Assembly (NCBI GenBank): GCA_041662765.1
Contig: JBAZRT010000002.1
Span: 1 to 45,016, forward strand
Source of the DNA: JAPLXD01 sp041662765
GTDB lineage: Bacteria; Patescibacteriota; Minisyncoccia; Moranbacterales; UBA11712
Length of the DNA: 45,016 bases
Direction of reading: 5' to 3'
A program made the translations under genes and the position numbers. Positions 24,643 to 33,148 of this stretch are shown in pieces; within the stretch, counting starts at the first letter, position 1, and every line of letters starts with the position of its first letter. The notes under the pieces are model-generated. The model was not told where the DNA came from, made no database searches, and saw only the letters and a program-made list of their open reading frames with translations.

Positions 24643-27600
24643 ATGAAAAAAAACAAAAAAATTGCAGTTGCCTCGATCCTTGCTCTGAGTCTTGTTTTTC
24701 CTTTTTCTGCTTGGGCATACGTAGTTGGTTCTTTTCCATATATCGGTACAGTTAGCATTAATGTCAATGAAATTCTTCAGGAAGTGAATGAAACAGGCAT
24801 TTCATCGGTAGCCAGCCAGATGGAAAATCGCTATGGAGTCAATCAGGATGCCTGGCGAACTGCCAAGCGGAAAGAGACAGCTCCTCGGATGGAGTTATTT
24901 TTTGACAATACTAATCCGAAAGCCGGGGAAAAAGTGACCGTCCATGCCGTTCCTGAGTTTTTCAAAAATGATCCTCAAAACCTTTATTATACCTGGTATA
25001 TTGTCCATAAGAGGGAATGCAAGGATGGCAACGGATATTGCGATTCAAACGGCAAGCTCATATCAAATGAGGACGAAGTGATCAACAAAGGAAAACTGGA
25101 AGCAGCCGGAATATTAGCCAGAGGCGATTATGATCCGGATCTTGACGGTCAAAGCTATAGCGATCCTGAAAAAGATCCCGACAAGGACGGTTGGCCGGCC
25201 ATTGACAATAGCTACGATGCAAGCAAGACCGCCGCCCCAATGGGAGGATCCGATGGAGTTGGCGGACTATCCGAAGAATCTGTCAGCGCATTCAACACTT
25301 CCGATGAATGGTGCGATTCTCTTGGAGATCACACTTCAGACAAGTGTTCCTTCAACGACGAAAACTCTTCAAAACCGTTTGATACATATTTCACCCTGAA
25401 ATCATCCCAAACAAACCACTATTGCGATCTTTGCAAAAATTATTTCTCGGAAGGCGAGGCTTCTTCCTATGCAAACGCCAAAACGGCCCGGAATAACTGC
25501 TGCTATACAAATACGCCGGAATCATCCCTCCAGTGTTCTTCTATTGATCCAGTCACTCTCGAAGAGACATTTTTCAAATGCGCTCAAGTAAGCGGCACCG
25601 ATTATTGTGGAACAACTTATAATTCTCTCTTCGACGGCTGCTACGACAATTTCAAAGAATCCAACAAAAGCACAACCGGCACCTGCCTTTCAGCCGAGTA
25701 CGCTTCCTGTAAAAATGATTGGGCAACTGTTCATGAGGATTATAATGGGGATGGCTTTTCTGATTACAACGAGGAAGACACGACCCAAGTGTCCCGTTGC
25801 TATAAGCACAATTTCGGCACCAATGCGGATGCTCCCACATTCAGAGAAAACGAGCTTTCGAGCAGCGCCACCGACGACCCCTCAGGACTCGATTTCTCTG
25901 TAGCCTGCAAGCACAAGTGGATAAACCCTCCTGACTACACATCTGGTTCGGGAAAATTTCCGACCGGCGAAGAGAAATACTGGAAAACCGATCCAGCCGA
26001 TCCGGACACGGATGGGGACGGATTTGTGGATGGAGCCGACGTGATCGGCCTTGGACAGCAGGACTTCACATGGACCTATCAAACAGGCGACCGAGTTGGC
26101 GTAGTCGCAGAGGGAACCTCGATGATCCCAACCGACGAAAAGAACGCCTATTACAAAATAATGTGGGGATACCCGGACATTTGCGACAGCACCAAGACAG
26201 GTCTTTTGGACAAAGACCAATGCGACGGATCCGACGATTATAACTATGGATTTTTGGCCACAGAGTCACCCAATGAATCCGGCGACGAAAAATTGAAAGT
26301 TTCACTTTCTTCTTCTCCAGAAAATCCTGTCGCCGATCCGAGCGACGAAAACGCGGCCAATATCTCAAGTGATGGATCAATATCCGATGCCGACAAAATA
26401 ACGGTCACATCCTCCCTCGACAACACCAATCTTGACCCAAGCACCCTCTATTATACCTGGCAGATCCAAAAAGGAACCGTCGGGGATGAAAGCAGCTGGG
26501 AAGAACTATCCATAAAGGATTATTTTGATACCACTGCCGGTTCAAGCGGACTTGGCCTTTCCAGTTTTTCCTTCACTCCAAAAACCGACGCTTTGGCGGG
26601 AGATGATGACACAGTGAATTTCAAGGTGACTTTGACCATAGCAAAATCATCCGGAACAGAAACCGGAAGGGGTCGCTCGAGTGTCACTATCCCCATCAAC
26701 AAAAAGGGGATACAACTTAAGCTCTATAAGGTTAATGTTGAAAGCGGAAAGGCCACATTGGGAGAAGAGATTTGCAAAGACGGCCTCTATAAGACTCTTT
26801 GTCCTGTCGTGAAAGGCCAATTGGTCGCCGCCGAAATATCCAGTAGCAGCTACACATCTTCAAATAACGATTTTTCCTGGAGTATAGAAGAAACAGCCTA
26901 TCCGGTTCCGACCGGCTTGTCCGATTCATTTGATGGATGGTCCGATACGAAGATTTATTTTCCAATAACCCAGAGTGAACAGGAAACACCAAGTATAACA
27001 GTGACAGCCACTCCCAAAGATTCCCTGCAGCCGGTGACATCCACCCGTCTTCTCACTGTGGTCAATCCCGCTGCCTTCATCAAATCTTCGGATACGTCCT
27101 CCAGCTGGAACAAGGTTTCCATAGATGAAGATGGTCAGGTATCAGAAAGCCCCGGTTTTTTCGAGACCTTTGTCAATACGGGAGTCTCCTATAATTTGGA
27201 GTTTGTCCCCCGTTATTTGCTGAGCAGTGATTCAAACACGGTAATCGATTGGCAAATAGACAATGTGAGTATAGACAGCGAGGATTTTTCCGAGTATGAC
27301 CTTGGTCTCTCCGACGTTACCACGGAAAATAACACCCAGACCATAAAGTTCACAACCGGTTCCACGGAAGGAGCCTATCACACATTGGGAGTAAATGTGA
27401 AAAAAACCTGGACTGATGACGAAAAAAAGTTGCTTTCTTCCACTTGGGGAATCACACCGGACTCTTTGTCAGGCGATTCATCTGTTTCCATCGAGACTTT
27501 GAACGAGGACCTCGTTGGTTCGGCAAATAATCCCAATCAGATTCTCGCTGCAATCGGGACGCACCTGCCACACTATTTTATGTATCTCCTCCGTCTCGTT

Positions 27601-27684
27601 CTTACCCTTGTTGTGATGTTTATTGTGAGCGCGGGATTCTATGGCGTTACCCAAAGACTAAGCCTGTCAAATGAAGAAAAATAA
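24643..27684 (+). CDS. large exported cysteine-rich surface protein with TSP3-like loops
   Basis: 1013 residues. Signal peptide 1-25 (ALSLVFPFSAWA). Repeated Ca-binding-like DxDxDG loops occur near 163-180 (DPDLDGQSY…DPDKDGWP), 366-376 (YNGDGFSDYNEED) and 453-467 (DPDTDGDGFVDG). A cysteine-rich region (about 220-420, many CxxC-like pairs) suggests disulfides. Beta-rich Ig-like stretches repeat twice (LYYTWYIV near 120, LYYTWQIQ near 603). A C-terminal membrane helix (about 980-1003) anchors it. It overlaps the pilin gene by 14 bases. Probably the outward-facing part of the secretion or attachment machine. No family name can be assigned. Confidence 0.75.
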   Translation: MKKNKKIAVASILALSLVFPFSAWAYVVGSFPYIGTVSINVNEILQEVNETGISSVASQMENRYGVNQDAWRTAKRKETAPRMELFFDNTNPKAGEKVTVHAVPEFFKNDPQNLYYTWYIVHKRECKDGNGYCDSNGKLISNEDEVINKGKLEAAGILARGDYDPDLDGQSYSDPEKDPDKDGWPAIDNSYDASKTAAPMGGSDGVGGLSEESVSAFNTSDEWCDSLGDHTSDKCSFNDENSSKPFDTYFTLKSSQTNHYCDLCKNYFSEGEASSYANAKTARNNCCYTNTPESSLQCSSIDPVTLEETFFKCAQVSGTDYCGTTYNSLFDGCYDNFKESNKSTTGTCLSAEYASCKNDWATVHEDYNGDGFSDYNEEDTTQVSRCYKHNFGTNADAPTFRENELSSSATDDPSGLDFSVACKHKWINPPDYTSGSGKFPTGEEKYWKTDPADPDTDGDGFVDGADVIGLGQQDFTWTYQTGDRVGVVAEGTSMIPTDEKNAYYKIMWGYPDICDSTKTGLLDKDQCDGSDDYNYGFLATESPNESGDEKLKVSLSSSPENPVADPSDENAANISSDGSISDADKITVTSSLDNTNLDPSTLYYTWQIQKGTVGDESSWEELSIKDYFDTTAGSSGLGLSSFSFTPKTDALAGDDDTVNFKVTLTIAKSSGTETGRGRSSVTIPINKKGIQLKLYKVNVESGKATLGEEICKDGLYKTLCPVVKGQLVAAEISSSSYTSSNNDFSWSIEETAYPVPTGLSDSFDGWSDTKIYFPITQSEQETPSITVTATPKDSLQPVTSTRLLTVVNPAAFIKSSDTSSSWNKVSIDEDGQVSESPGFFETFVNTGVSYNLEFVPRYLLSSDSNTVIDWQIDNVSIDSEDFSEYDLGLSDVTTENNTQTIKFTTGSTEGAYHTLGVNVKKTWTDDEKKLLSSTWGITPDSLSGDSSVSIETLNEDLVGSANNPNQILAAIGTHLPHYFMYLLRLVLTLVVMFIVSAGFYGVTQRLSLSNEEK

Positions 27685-28087
27685 AAACTACCCCTCTTTT
27701 ATAGGAAGGACGAAAAGAAGACTTACGAGGAAAATTATTATTTCCGTTGTTGTCTTATTCGCATTTTTTTCGTCCCTTCATCCGATATTCGCCCAATATA
27801 AAAATCAGGAAAAGATTCCTGGTGCCGAGCCAACTTCTGAGTTTATCCAATATCTCAAAGATATCATCAATTTTGGTTTTGCTATTATTGGGATCCTCGC
27901 CCTCTTCATGCTCATCATTGGCGCTTATCAATATCTGATGGCTGCCGGAAGCGGAAAAGCAGACGCGGCCAAAGAAACAATCTCTTCGGCCATTCTCGGC
28001 CTCATCCTTGGCCTTTGCGCTTGGATCATTCTTAATAAGATCAATCCTGATCTGGTGAATCTGCGGGCTATCACGACGATAAAATGA
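27671..28087 (+). CDS. VirB2/TrbC-like pilin, copy 1
   Basis: 138 residues. A basic N-terminus and signal-type helix (about 22-42, …HPIFAQ-YKNQ) precede a short outer segment and two hydrophobic helices (about 66-92 and 103-122). The layout (signal, helix, polar loop MAAGSGKADAAKET, helix) is that of VirB2/TrbC pilins, the polymerising subunit of T4SS pili. It overlaps the upstream gene by 14 bases and the next by four (ATGA), indicating coupled translation. The next gene carries an almost identical pilin module. Confidence 0.85.
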   Translation: MKKNKNYPSFIGRTKRRLTRKIIISVVVLFAFFSSLHPIFAQYKNQEKIPGAEPTSEFIQYLKDIINFGFAIIGILALFMLIIGAYQYLMAAGSGKADAAKETISSAILGLILGLCAWIILNKINPDLVNLRAITTIK

Positions 28088-28264
28088 AAAAAAATAAAAA
28101 TATAATTAAAACCATCTTGCTCGCCTCAGTGATTCTGCTGATATTTTTTTCGTCCCTTCATCCGATATTCGCCCAATATAAAAATCAGGAAAAGATTCCT
28201 GGTGCCGAGCCAACTTCTGAGTTTATCCAATATCTCAAAGATATCATCAATTTTGGCTTTGCTA
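27763..28264. repeat. 122-bp direct repeat between the two pilin genes
   Basis: 27763-27884 and 28143-28264 differ at one base (T27877 versus C28257). The match resumes after the gap (27907-27948 equals 28327-28368), then becomes patchy, and is again identical over the last 40 or so bases of the pilin module. Alternating identity and divergence points to recent gene conversion. The repeat is the likely cause of the assembly break. Confidence 0.92.
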
Positions 28265-28972
28265 NNNNNNNNNNNNNNNNNNNNNNNNNNNNNNNNNNNN
28301 NNNNNNNNNNNNNNNNNNNNNNNNNNCATGCTCATCATTGGCGCTTATCAATATCTGATGGCTGCCGGCTCAGGCAATGCGTCAGGAGCCAAAGAAACGA
28401 TCTCCTCGGCTCTTCTCGGCCTCATACTTGGCCTTTGCGCTTGGATTATCCTCTTTAAGATCAACCCTGATCTGGTGAATCTGCGGGCTATCACGACGAT
28501 AACAACCAGTGGAGGAGGAACAACGCCAGGCGGCACGCCCATCACTCCGGGCACTCCTGTCACTCCAGGCACTACGGGCAACGGATCATGCGATCCCGAT
28601 CAGGGATCGTGTCAATCATCTAATCTCTCTTGTTTTGGTTCTGCTGCCAATGCTGCCTCGCAGATATGTGGTTATGAAAGCGGTGGAGGAAACCCGCTTG
28701 CCTTGAGCAAAACAGACAAAACCAGGGACGGTAAGTCTTTTTCGGTTGGTTTGTTTCAAATAAACTTAACGGTGCATGATTTGGGAATGGGATGCACATC
28801 CGCTTTTTCGGGAAAAAACTATAATGCCACCGTTGTAAACCAAGATCTCTATGATAAATGCGTAGCCAAGGCTCAAGATCCCAGTTATAATATTTCCTAC
28901 GCCTGCCAGCTTTATAAAAGCAGAGGAAATTTTGGCGATTGGAAAAATACCGTAAGCAAATGCGGATTATGA
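28084..28972 (+). CDS. VirB2-like pilin fused to a lysozyme-like domain (interrupted by gap)
   Basis: As printed, the frame shifts across the N run. If the gap is 22 bases, as in the upstream paralogue, the gene is one frame of 282 residues. Order: signal helix (about 10-30), pilin module nearly identical to copy 1 (to about residue 145), a glycine/threonine/proline linker (TTSGGGTTPGGTPITPG…), then a C-terminal domain of about 115 residues. The latter has ICGYESGGGNPLALS, SVGLFQINLTVHD and SYACQLYKSRGNFGDW, typical of transglycosylase/lysozyme-like folds, with the glutamate of YES as likely catalytic acid. Eight cysteines suggest disulfides. This would join VirB2 and VirB1 functions in one chain. 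Confidence 0.75.
28265..28326. other. assembly gap (62 N) inside the second pilin gene
   Basis: The paralogue has 22 bases at the same place. Replacing 62 N by 22 restores the reading frame, and restores a constant 380-base offset between the repeats on both sides. The printed length is therefore probably a scaffolding estimate. Confidence 0.9.
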
Positions 28973-29003
28973 TCGTATTATATATAAAAACTCATATCCT
29001 ATT

Positions 29004-29507
29004 ATGAAAAAAATAATATACATAATAGCCGGAATACTTGTAGCAGCAAGCATCGCTATGATTGTAATTTATAATAACAAAAAGGTTTCTCCGGAAATCC
29101 CCCAGACAGCTTCCCCTGAAATTCCCAGCTTACCACCTTCGACAGAGCTGGCAGAAAAGGGTCAAGCCGCCATACCCACTGACCAGGGAAGCGTAATAAT
29201 TAACGATCCATATAAAAAAGCTTTGACAGTAGTCAGCGGAAACGCCGAATTACTGAATACTGATTCCTATGTGATTGTTTATTTAGGAGAACTTAAAAGC
29301 TTTGTAATCACCCTGTATGGCGCCGATTTGAATGATTCGAGGAATATAGCCGAGCAAGCTTTCCTTGAATCGCTAAACATAGACAAAGACGCGGCTTGCA
29401 AGCTCAAAATAACCCTGGCGGTCGCTCCTGAAGCCAGCAAAAGCGCGGCTGGAAAAAATTATGGCTTAAGTTTTTGTCCGAACGGAAAACCCTTACCAGC
29501 CAATTAA
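29004..29507 (+). CDS. small single-anchor exported protein, unknown
   Basis: 167 residues. An N-terminal membrane anchor (3-24) and a proline/serine-rich linker (30-55) precede a small mixed alpha/beta domain (about 60-160) with two cysteines (AACKLKITL and LSFCPNG) that could form a disulfide. No lipobox. Not recognised. It lies 31 bases after the pilin-lysozyme gene and 17 bases before the next, so it probably belongs to the same run. Confidence 0.68.
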   Translation: MKKIIYIIAGILVAASIAMIVIYNNKKVSPEIPQTASPEIPSLPPSTELAEKGQAAIPTDQGSVIINDPYKKALTVVSGNAELLNTDSYVIVYLGELKSFVITLYGADLNDSRNIAEQAFLESLNIDKDAACKLKITLAVAPEASKSAAGKNYGLSFCPNGKPLPAN

Positions 29508-29524
29508 TATCCCCCTACCACAAA

Positions 29525-30685
29525 ATGAACAAAAAAATCTTTGCAATTTCAACGCTTCTTCTTGTCCTCCTCATAGGAGCGATTTTTGTGTATAACTTTG
29601 CGTTTAAAAAATCAACTCCTCAAACGAGCACACCAAAAACAATCGACGAAGGGAAGACAGGCGATATTCCCACAGAAACTCAAGACCCAGCAAAGCAAAC
29701 AAACAATGCAATAACAGCTATTTCTGATGGCAGCGTTTTCGGAGCTATCCTGGCGCCGGACACGAATTTTATCTATTATTTCGCAGGCGAAAATGGACAA
29801 CTAAACCAAGTGAATCTCGACGGCAAGCTGGAGAAGGTTGTCTCCACGGAAGAATTTCAAAATATAGAGCGTATCATTTGGAACAAGTCGGGAAATAGAG
29901 CGATCGTTAAGCGAGAAAACGGTCTCGGAAAATCAAAATTTCTTCTTCTCGATCTCATGCAAAAAACCGTCACCCCGCTCAAAGATAATATTGATTCTGT
30001 CGCTTGGTCCGGCCTCGGTGACAAAATAATATACAAGTATTTCGACTCAAAGACAAGAAAGCGCGATATAAATGTTTCCGATCCAAACGGAAGTAATTGG
30101 CGCAAAATTGCGGACATAGATTATTTTAGCGTCGAGATAAGTCCCATTCCCGGCAGTTCCGATATTTCTTTCTGGCCGGCTCCCGATGCGTTTGTTTCTT
30201 CTTCGGTCAATTTGATAAATTTCAGCGGCGAAAACAAGAAGGAAATCCTTGGCGGGCGATGGGGCGCCGATCTTCTTTGGTCGCCGGATGGAAAATATGT
30301 TGCCGTGAGTTATACAGACCAAAAAAGCGGCAAGAAAACGGATCTCGCCCTTATGAACTCCGACGGCGGACAATTTCATTCTCTCAATTTTCCGACCTTT
30401 GCAAAAAAATGCGTTTGGTCAAACGATTCGAAGTTCCTTTTTTGCGCAATGCCTGGAAACATTCCCGAATCAGCGATCCTTCCCAATGACTGGCAGGAAG
30501 GGAAAATTCAAACTGCCGACACCTTTTGGAAAATTGAAATTGCCACTGGAAAAAAAGACCGCCTTGTTGAAGCCGACAAGATAAACGGGTCTTTCAATGT
30601 TCTCAACCCATTTCTTTCCCAAGATGAAAAAAGCTTGTTCTTTGTGAACAAGACAGATGGCAAGCTATATAAGCTGGGAATCTAG
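29525..30685 (+). CDS. membrane-anchored TolB/WD40-like beta-propeller protein
   Basis: 386 residues from ATG 29525; an in-frame ATG at 29474 overlaps the previous gene. N-terminal anchor (3-24), polar linker, then repeated four-strand blades such as SVFGAILAPDTNFIYYFAGENGQLNQVNLDG and LLWSPDGKYVAVSYTDQKSGKKTDLALMNSDG, as in TolB/DPP-type propellers. These domains mediate protein contacts outside the membrane. Its TAG stop overlaps the TAG stop of the opposite-strand gene through the palindrome CTAG, with no room for a separate terminator. Confidence 0.78.
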   Translation: MNKKIFAISTLLLVLLIGAIFVYNFAFKKSTPQTSTPKTIDEGKTGDIPTETQDPAKQTNNAITAISDGSVFGAILAPDTNFIYYFAGENGQLNQVNLDGKLEKVVSTEEFQNIERIIWNKSGNRAIVKRENGLGKSKFLLLDLMQKTVTPLKDNIDSVAWSGLGDKIIYKYFDSKTRKRDINVSDPNGSNWRKIADIDYFSVEISPIPGSSDISFWPAPDAFVSSSVNLINFSGENKKEILGGRWGADLLWSPDGKYVAVSYTDQKSGKKTDLALMNSDGGQFHSLNFPTFAKKCVWSNDSKFLFCAMPGNIPESAILPNDWQEGKIQTADTFWKIEIATGKKDRLVEADKINGSFNVLNPFLSQDEKSLFFVNKTDGKLYKLGI

Positions 30686-31869
30686 TCCCGTTTTTCTTTT
30701 GAGTGCAGATTCGCAGCAATCACCACCCAAAACACCACCGCCAGGTCGTTGCGCCAATAAGTAGTGTCGATCAGCCCGTGGACAAGAATGTAGGCCATTA
30801 TTCCAAAAAATAAAATTCCAAAATCGCGATTATTTATAATCGCTTTTTTGTTGTCGCGAAAAAAATAAAATAGCAAGATAATAAATCCAACAAGGCCAGC
30901 CAGTCCAGATTCGAGCCAAAATGCCAAAAATATATTGTGCGGTTGGGGAGCCGACCACTCGAGATATGGCGGGAAATATTTTTGATATTCGAGATATTTA
31001 TTTTGAAAATTTCCCGCCCCGACCCCAAAAAGGGAATTGTTTTTGATCATCAGCCCGGCCGATTTCCAGATCACGAAACGCGATGCAAGCGAAGAGCGCT
31101 CACCCAGATTTTGTATGTTTTTAAGCTTGCTAAAGCTCGCCCAGCCAAGAAAAAAAAGCAAAAACACCAGAAAAATTGCCACATATCTTTTTTGTGCAAT
31201 ACTCCTATATTTGAGCCAAAAAAAGACGATTATTGCCACCGTGATCGCTAGCCACGCGCCGTATGAGAAGGAGTAATATAAGCTCAGTCCGACCAAGGAT
31301 AAGCCCAAAATATAAAATCTCTTTTTGCTTATTTCTTTCTCTCGCAGAACAAAAAATAAACCGATCAAAAATGGAATCGCGAGAAACATAGCAAGCTGGT
31401 TCGGCGAATCCCAAAAAATTTTGAGGCGGCCGTCGTAAGTCAAATTTTCCAAAAATTTGTATACAATCCCGACTATAGAAACAGCCACGCCGGAAAAAAA
31501 TAAAGCCAGTAAGGATTTTTTCAAAAAACTTTCATCTTTTTTCAGCGCTTCAAAGAAAATGATTCCAAAAACGATTGGGAAGACAAACCAGCCCTTCATC
31601 GCGCCGAGTCCGACGAGGTAATTTTTGTTGGCGATGACGGACAGCGCAAGACCGAGGAGGATTAGGGCGACTGGCAGCGAGTAGCGCGTTGCGCGCAGTG
31701 ATAATTTTTTTTCTTTGCTAAAAATCCAAATCAAAAAAATAATTCCAATCAAAAATTCAAGAATATTAAAACTCACAAAACCGAATTTTATTTTTATCAA
31801 ATAGGCCGGCAAAAAAAATAAAACCGACAAAATCAAATAGCTTTGAATTTTAAGCTGTAATTTTGGCAT
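30682..31869 (-). CDS. O-antigen ligase/polymerase-like membrane protein, copy 2
   Basis: 395 residues with about 11 membrane helices. The large outer loop typical of the WaaL/Wzy family carries GVGAGNFQNKYLEYQKYFPP (near 280) and QPHNIFLAFWLESGLAGL (about 312-329). Such enzymes join or polymerise lipid-linked sugar chains on the outer face of the membrane. It overlaps the preceding ligase-like gene by 20 bases and is the last gene of the minus-strand run from rpmH. Whether it acts as ligase or polymerase cannot be told. Confidence 0.85.
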   Translation of the reverse strand: MPKLQLKIQSYLILSVLFFLPAYLIKIKFGFVSFNILEFLIGIIFLIWIFSKEKKLSLRATRYSLPVALILLGLALSVIANKNYLVGLGAMKGWFVFPIVFGIIFFEALKKDESFLKKSLLALFFSGVAVSIVGIVYKFLENLTYDGRLKIFWDSPNQLAMFLAIPFLIGLFFVLREKEISKKRFYILGLSLVGLSLYYSFSYGAWLAITVAIIVFFWLKYRSIAQKRYVAIFLVFLLFFLGWASFSKLKNIQNLGERSSLASRFVIWKSAGLMIKNNSLFGVGAGNFQNKYLEYQKYFPPYLEWSAPQPHNIFLAFWLESGLAGLVGFIILLFYFFRDNKKAIINNRDFGILFFGIMAYILVHGLIDTTYWRNDLAVVFWVVIAANLHSKEKRD

Positions 31870-33139
31870 TTGAATTTTGAATTTTGGGATTATACAATCC
31901 CAGAGCGATTATTATTAAAAACATCAGCAGCACTTGCGGACAATAGAGCGCCGTGTCAAAAACAGAATGGACAGAAAACGCAACAAGGCCTGATGCCAGA
32001 CCAAGACTCATCATATTATTATTTTTAACATTCCGCCAGATGGAAAAGAAGATCAAAAGCAAAAACAAAACTGCGTTCAATATTCCCGTTTCGGCCGCGA
32101 TATCCAGAAACAAATTGTGGGCATAGATAGATGACCTATTTGCCCCGCCCAGGCGGGGATCGACCGTGCGGGCATAATTTCCGAGCCCCACGCCTCCCAA
32201 AGGATATTCCTGAATTATATCCGCCGCCTGAACCCAGTTTTTGTAGCGCTCGGCATTCGATCCTTCTTTTAAATTGAAGGAAGAGGCGAGTCTTTGCGAG
32301 ATAATATTTGAATTGAAAATAAACATTATGACAAAAAGTGCTCCAGCAGCCACGAGAGCCTTTCCAAGAATGCCAGTTCTTTTGAGAAAGATTATTGTGA
32401 AAAAAACAACACCCGCAATCAACCCAAGATATGCACCTCTCGAGAAAGAGATTCCAACAGCCACGGCCATCAAGACCAAAGCAGCGCCAATCCATATTTT
32501 GACCGCGTTTTTCTTTTGGAAAAACATGTACCCCAATCCAGAAAATAAGCATAAATTCACAAAAAAAGCGAAATTATGGGGATCGGGAAAAAATCCAAAT
32601 GCGCGCATCCGAGTCTCGCCGCCAATATTCACCAGCCAGCTCGAATTGGCAGCGACAATTTTCCCAAATGAGTTTCCCAAAAAAAATGGCGCGAGATTTT
32701 CCCAAATCCTCACCGATTTATCAACCCCAATAAAAAAAGAAAGTGCAAACTGAAAAAGACCTATTGCTGCCGCCAATATTCCGCTGAAAACAATTGCCGC
32801 AATTGTTTTCTCTCTCCATTTTTGCGCTTGGAATATATCCGCCGCCACAAAAAAAACTGGAAATATTGTGAGGAAATAAACAAATTTTCGGATACCTTCG
32901 CCTGCATCGCGACCGAGGAAAAGAGAACTGAGCGACAAAAAAAGAAAGGTGGCTGCGATCCACATTTCCGCCTTGTTTGAGATCCATATTTTTTTTTGTG
33001 CCAAGCTTCGCGCGAGCCACAGCAAAAAAATAACCGGCACAAAAATTCGCGTCGTCACCAAATCAATATTTTCGCCGACATTAAGCGCGAACTGAAGAGG
33101 GAGAAAAAGGATTATAGCTAAAAAAAGATAATTTATCAT
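31850..33139 (-). CDS. O-antigen ligase/polymerase-like membrane protein, copy 1
   Basis: 429 residues with about 11-12 helices. The family loop is visible as YPLGGVGLGNYARTVDPRLGG (near 320) and SSIYAHNLFLDIAAETGILNAVLF (about 345-368). Only modestly similar to the following gene, so this is an old duplication or two different activities: one may polymerise and the other ligate. Sits between the glycosyltransferase and the second ligase, spacing 9 bases. Confidence 0.87.
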   Translation of the reverse strand: MINYLFLAIILFLPLQFALNVGENIDLVTTRIFVPVIFLLWLARSLAQKKIWISNKAEMWIAATFLFLSLSSLFLGRDAGEGIRKFVYFLTIFPVFFVAADIFQAQKWREKTIAAIVFSGILAAAIGLFQFALSFFIGVDKSVRIWENLAPFFLGNSFGKIVAANSSWLVNIGGETRMRAFGFFPDPHNFAFFVNLCLFSGLGYMFFQKKNAVKIWIGAALVLMAVAVGISFSRGAYLGLIAGVVFFTIIFLKRTGILGKALVAAGALFVIMFIFNSNIISQRLASSFNLKEGSNAERYKNWVQAADIIQEYPLGGVGLGNYARTVDPRLGGANRSSIYAHNLFLDIAAETGILNAVLFLLLIFFSIWRNVKNNNMMSLGLASGLVAFSVHSVFDTALYCPQVLLMFLIIIALGLYNPKIQNSNAKITA

Positions 33140-33148
33140 TTAAATTTT

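Noticed and set aside
28084..28458. Separate small protein ending after the N run
   Set aside because: The residues after the N run are a wrong-frame reading caused by the arbitrary gap length; the other frame continues the pilin.
15001..30685. Integrated conjugative element with attachment sites
   Set aside because: No integrase, relaxase or flanking direct repeats were seen inside the window.
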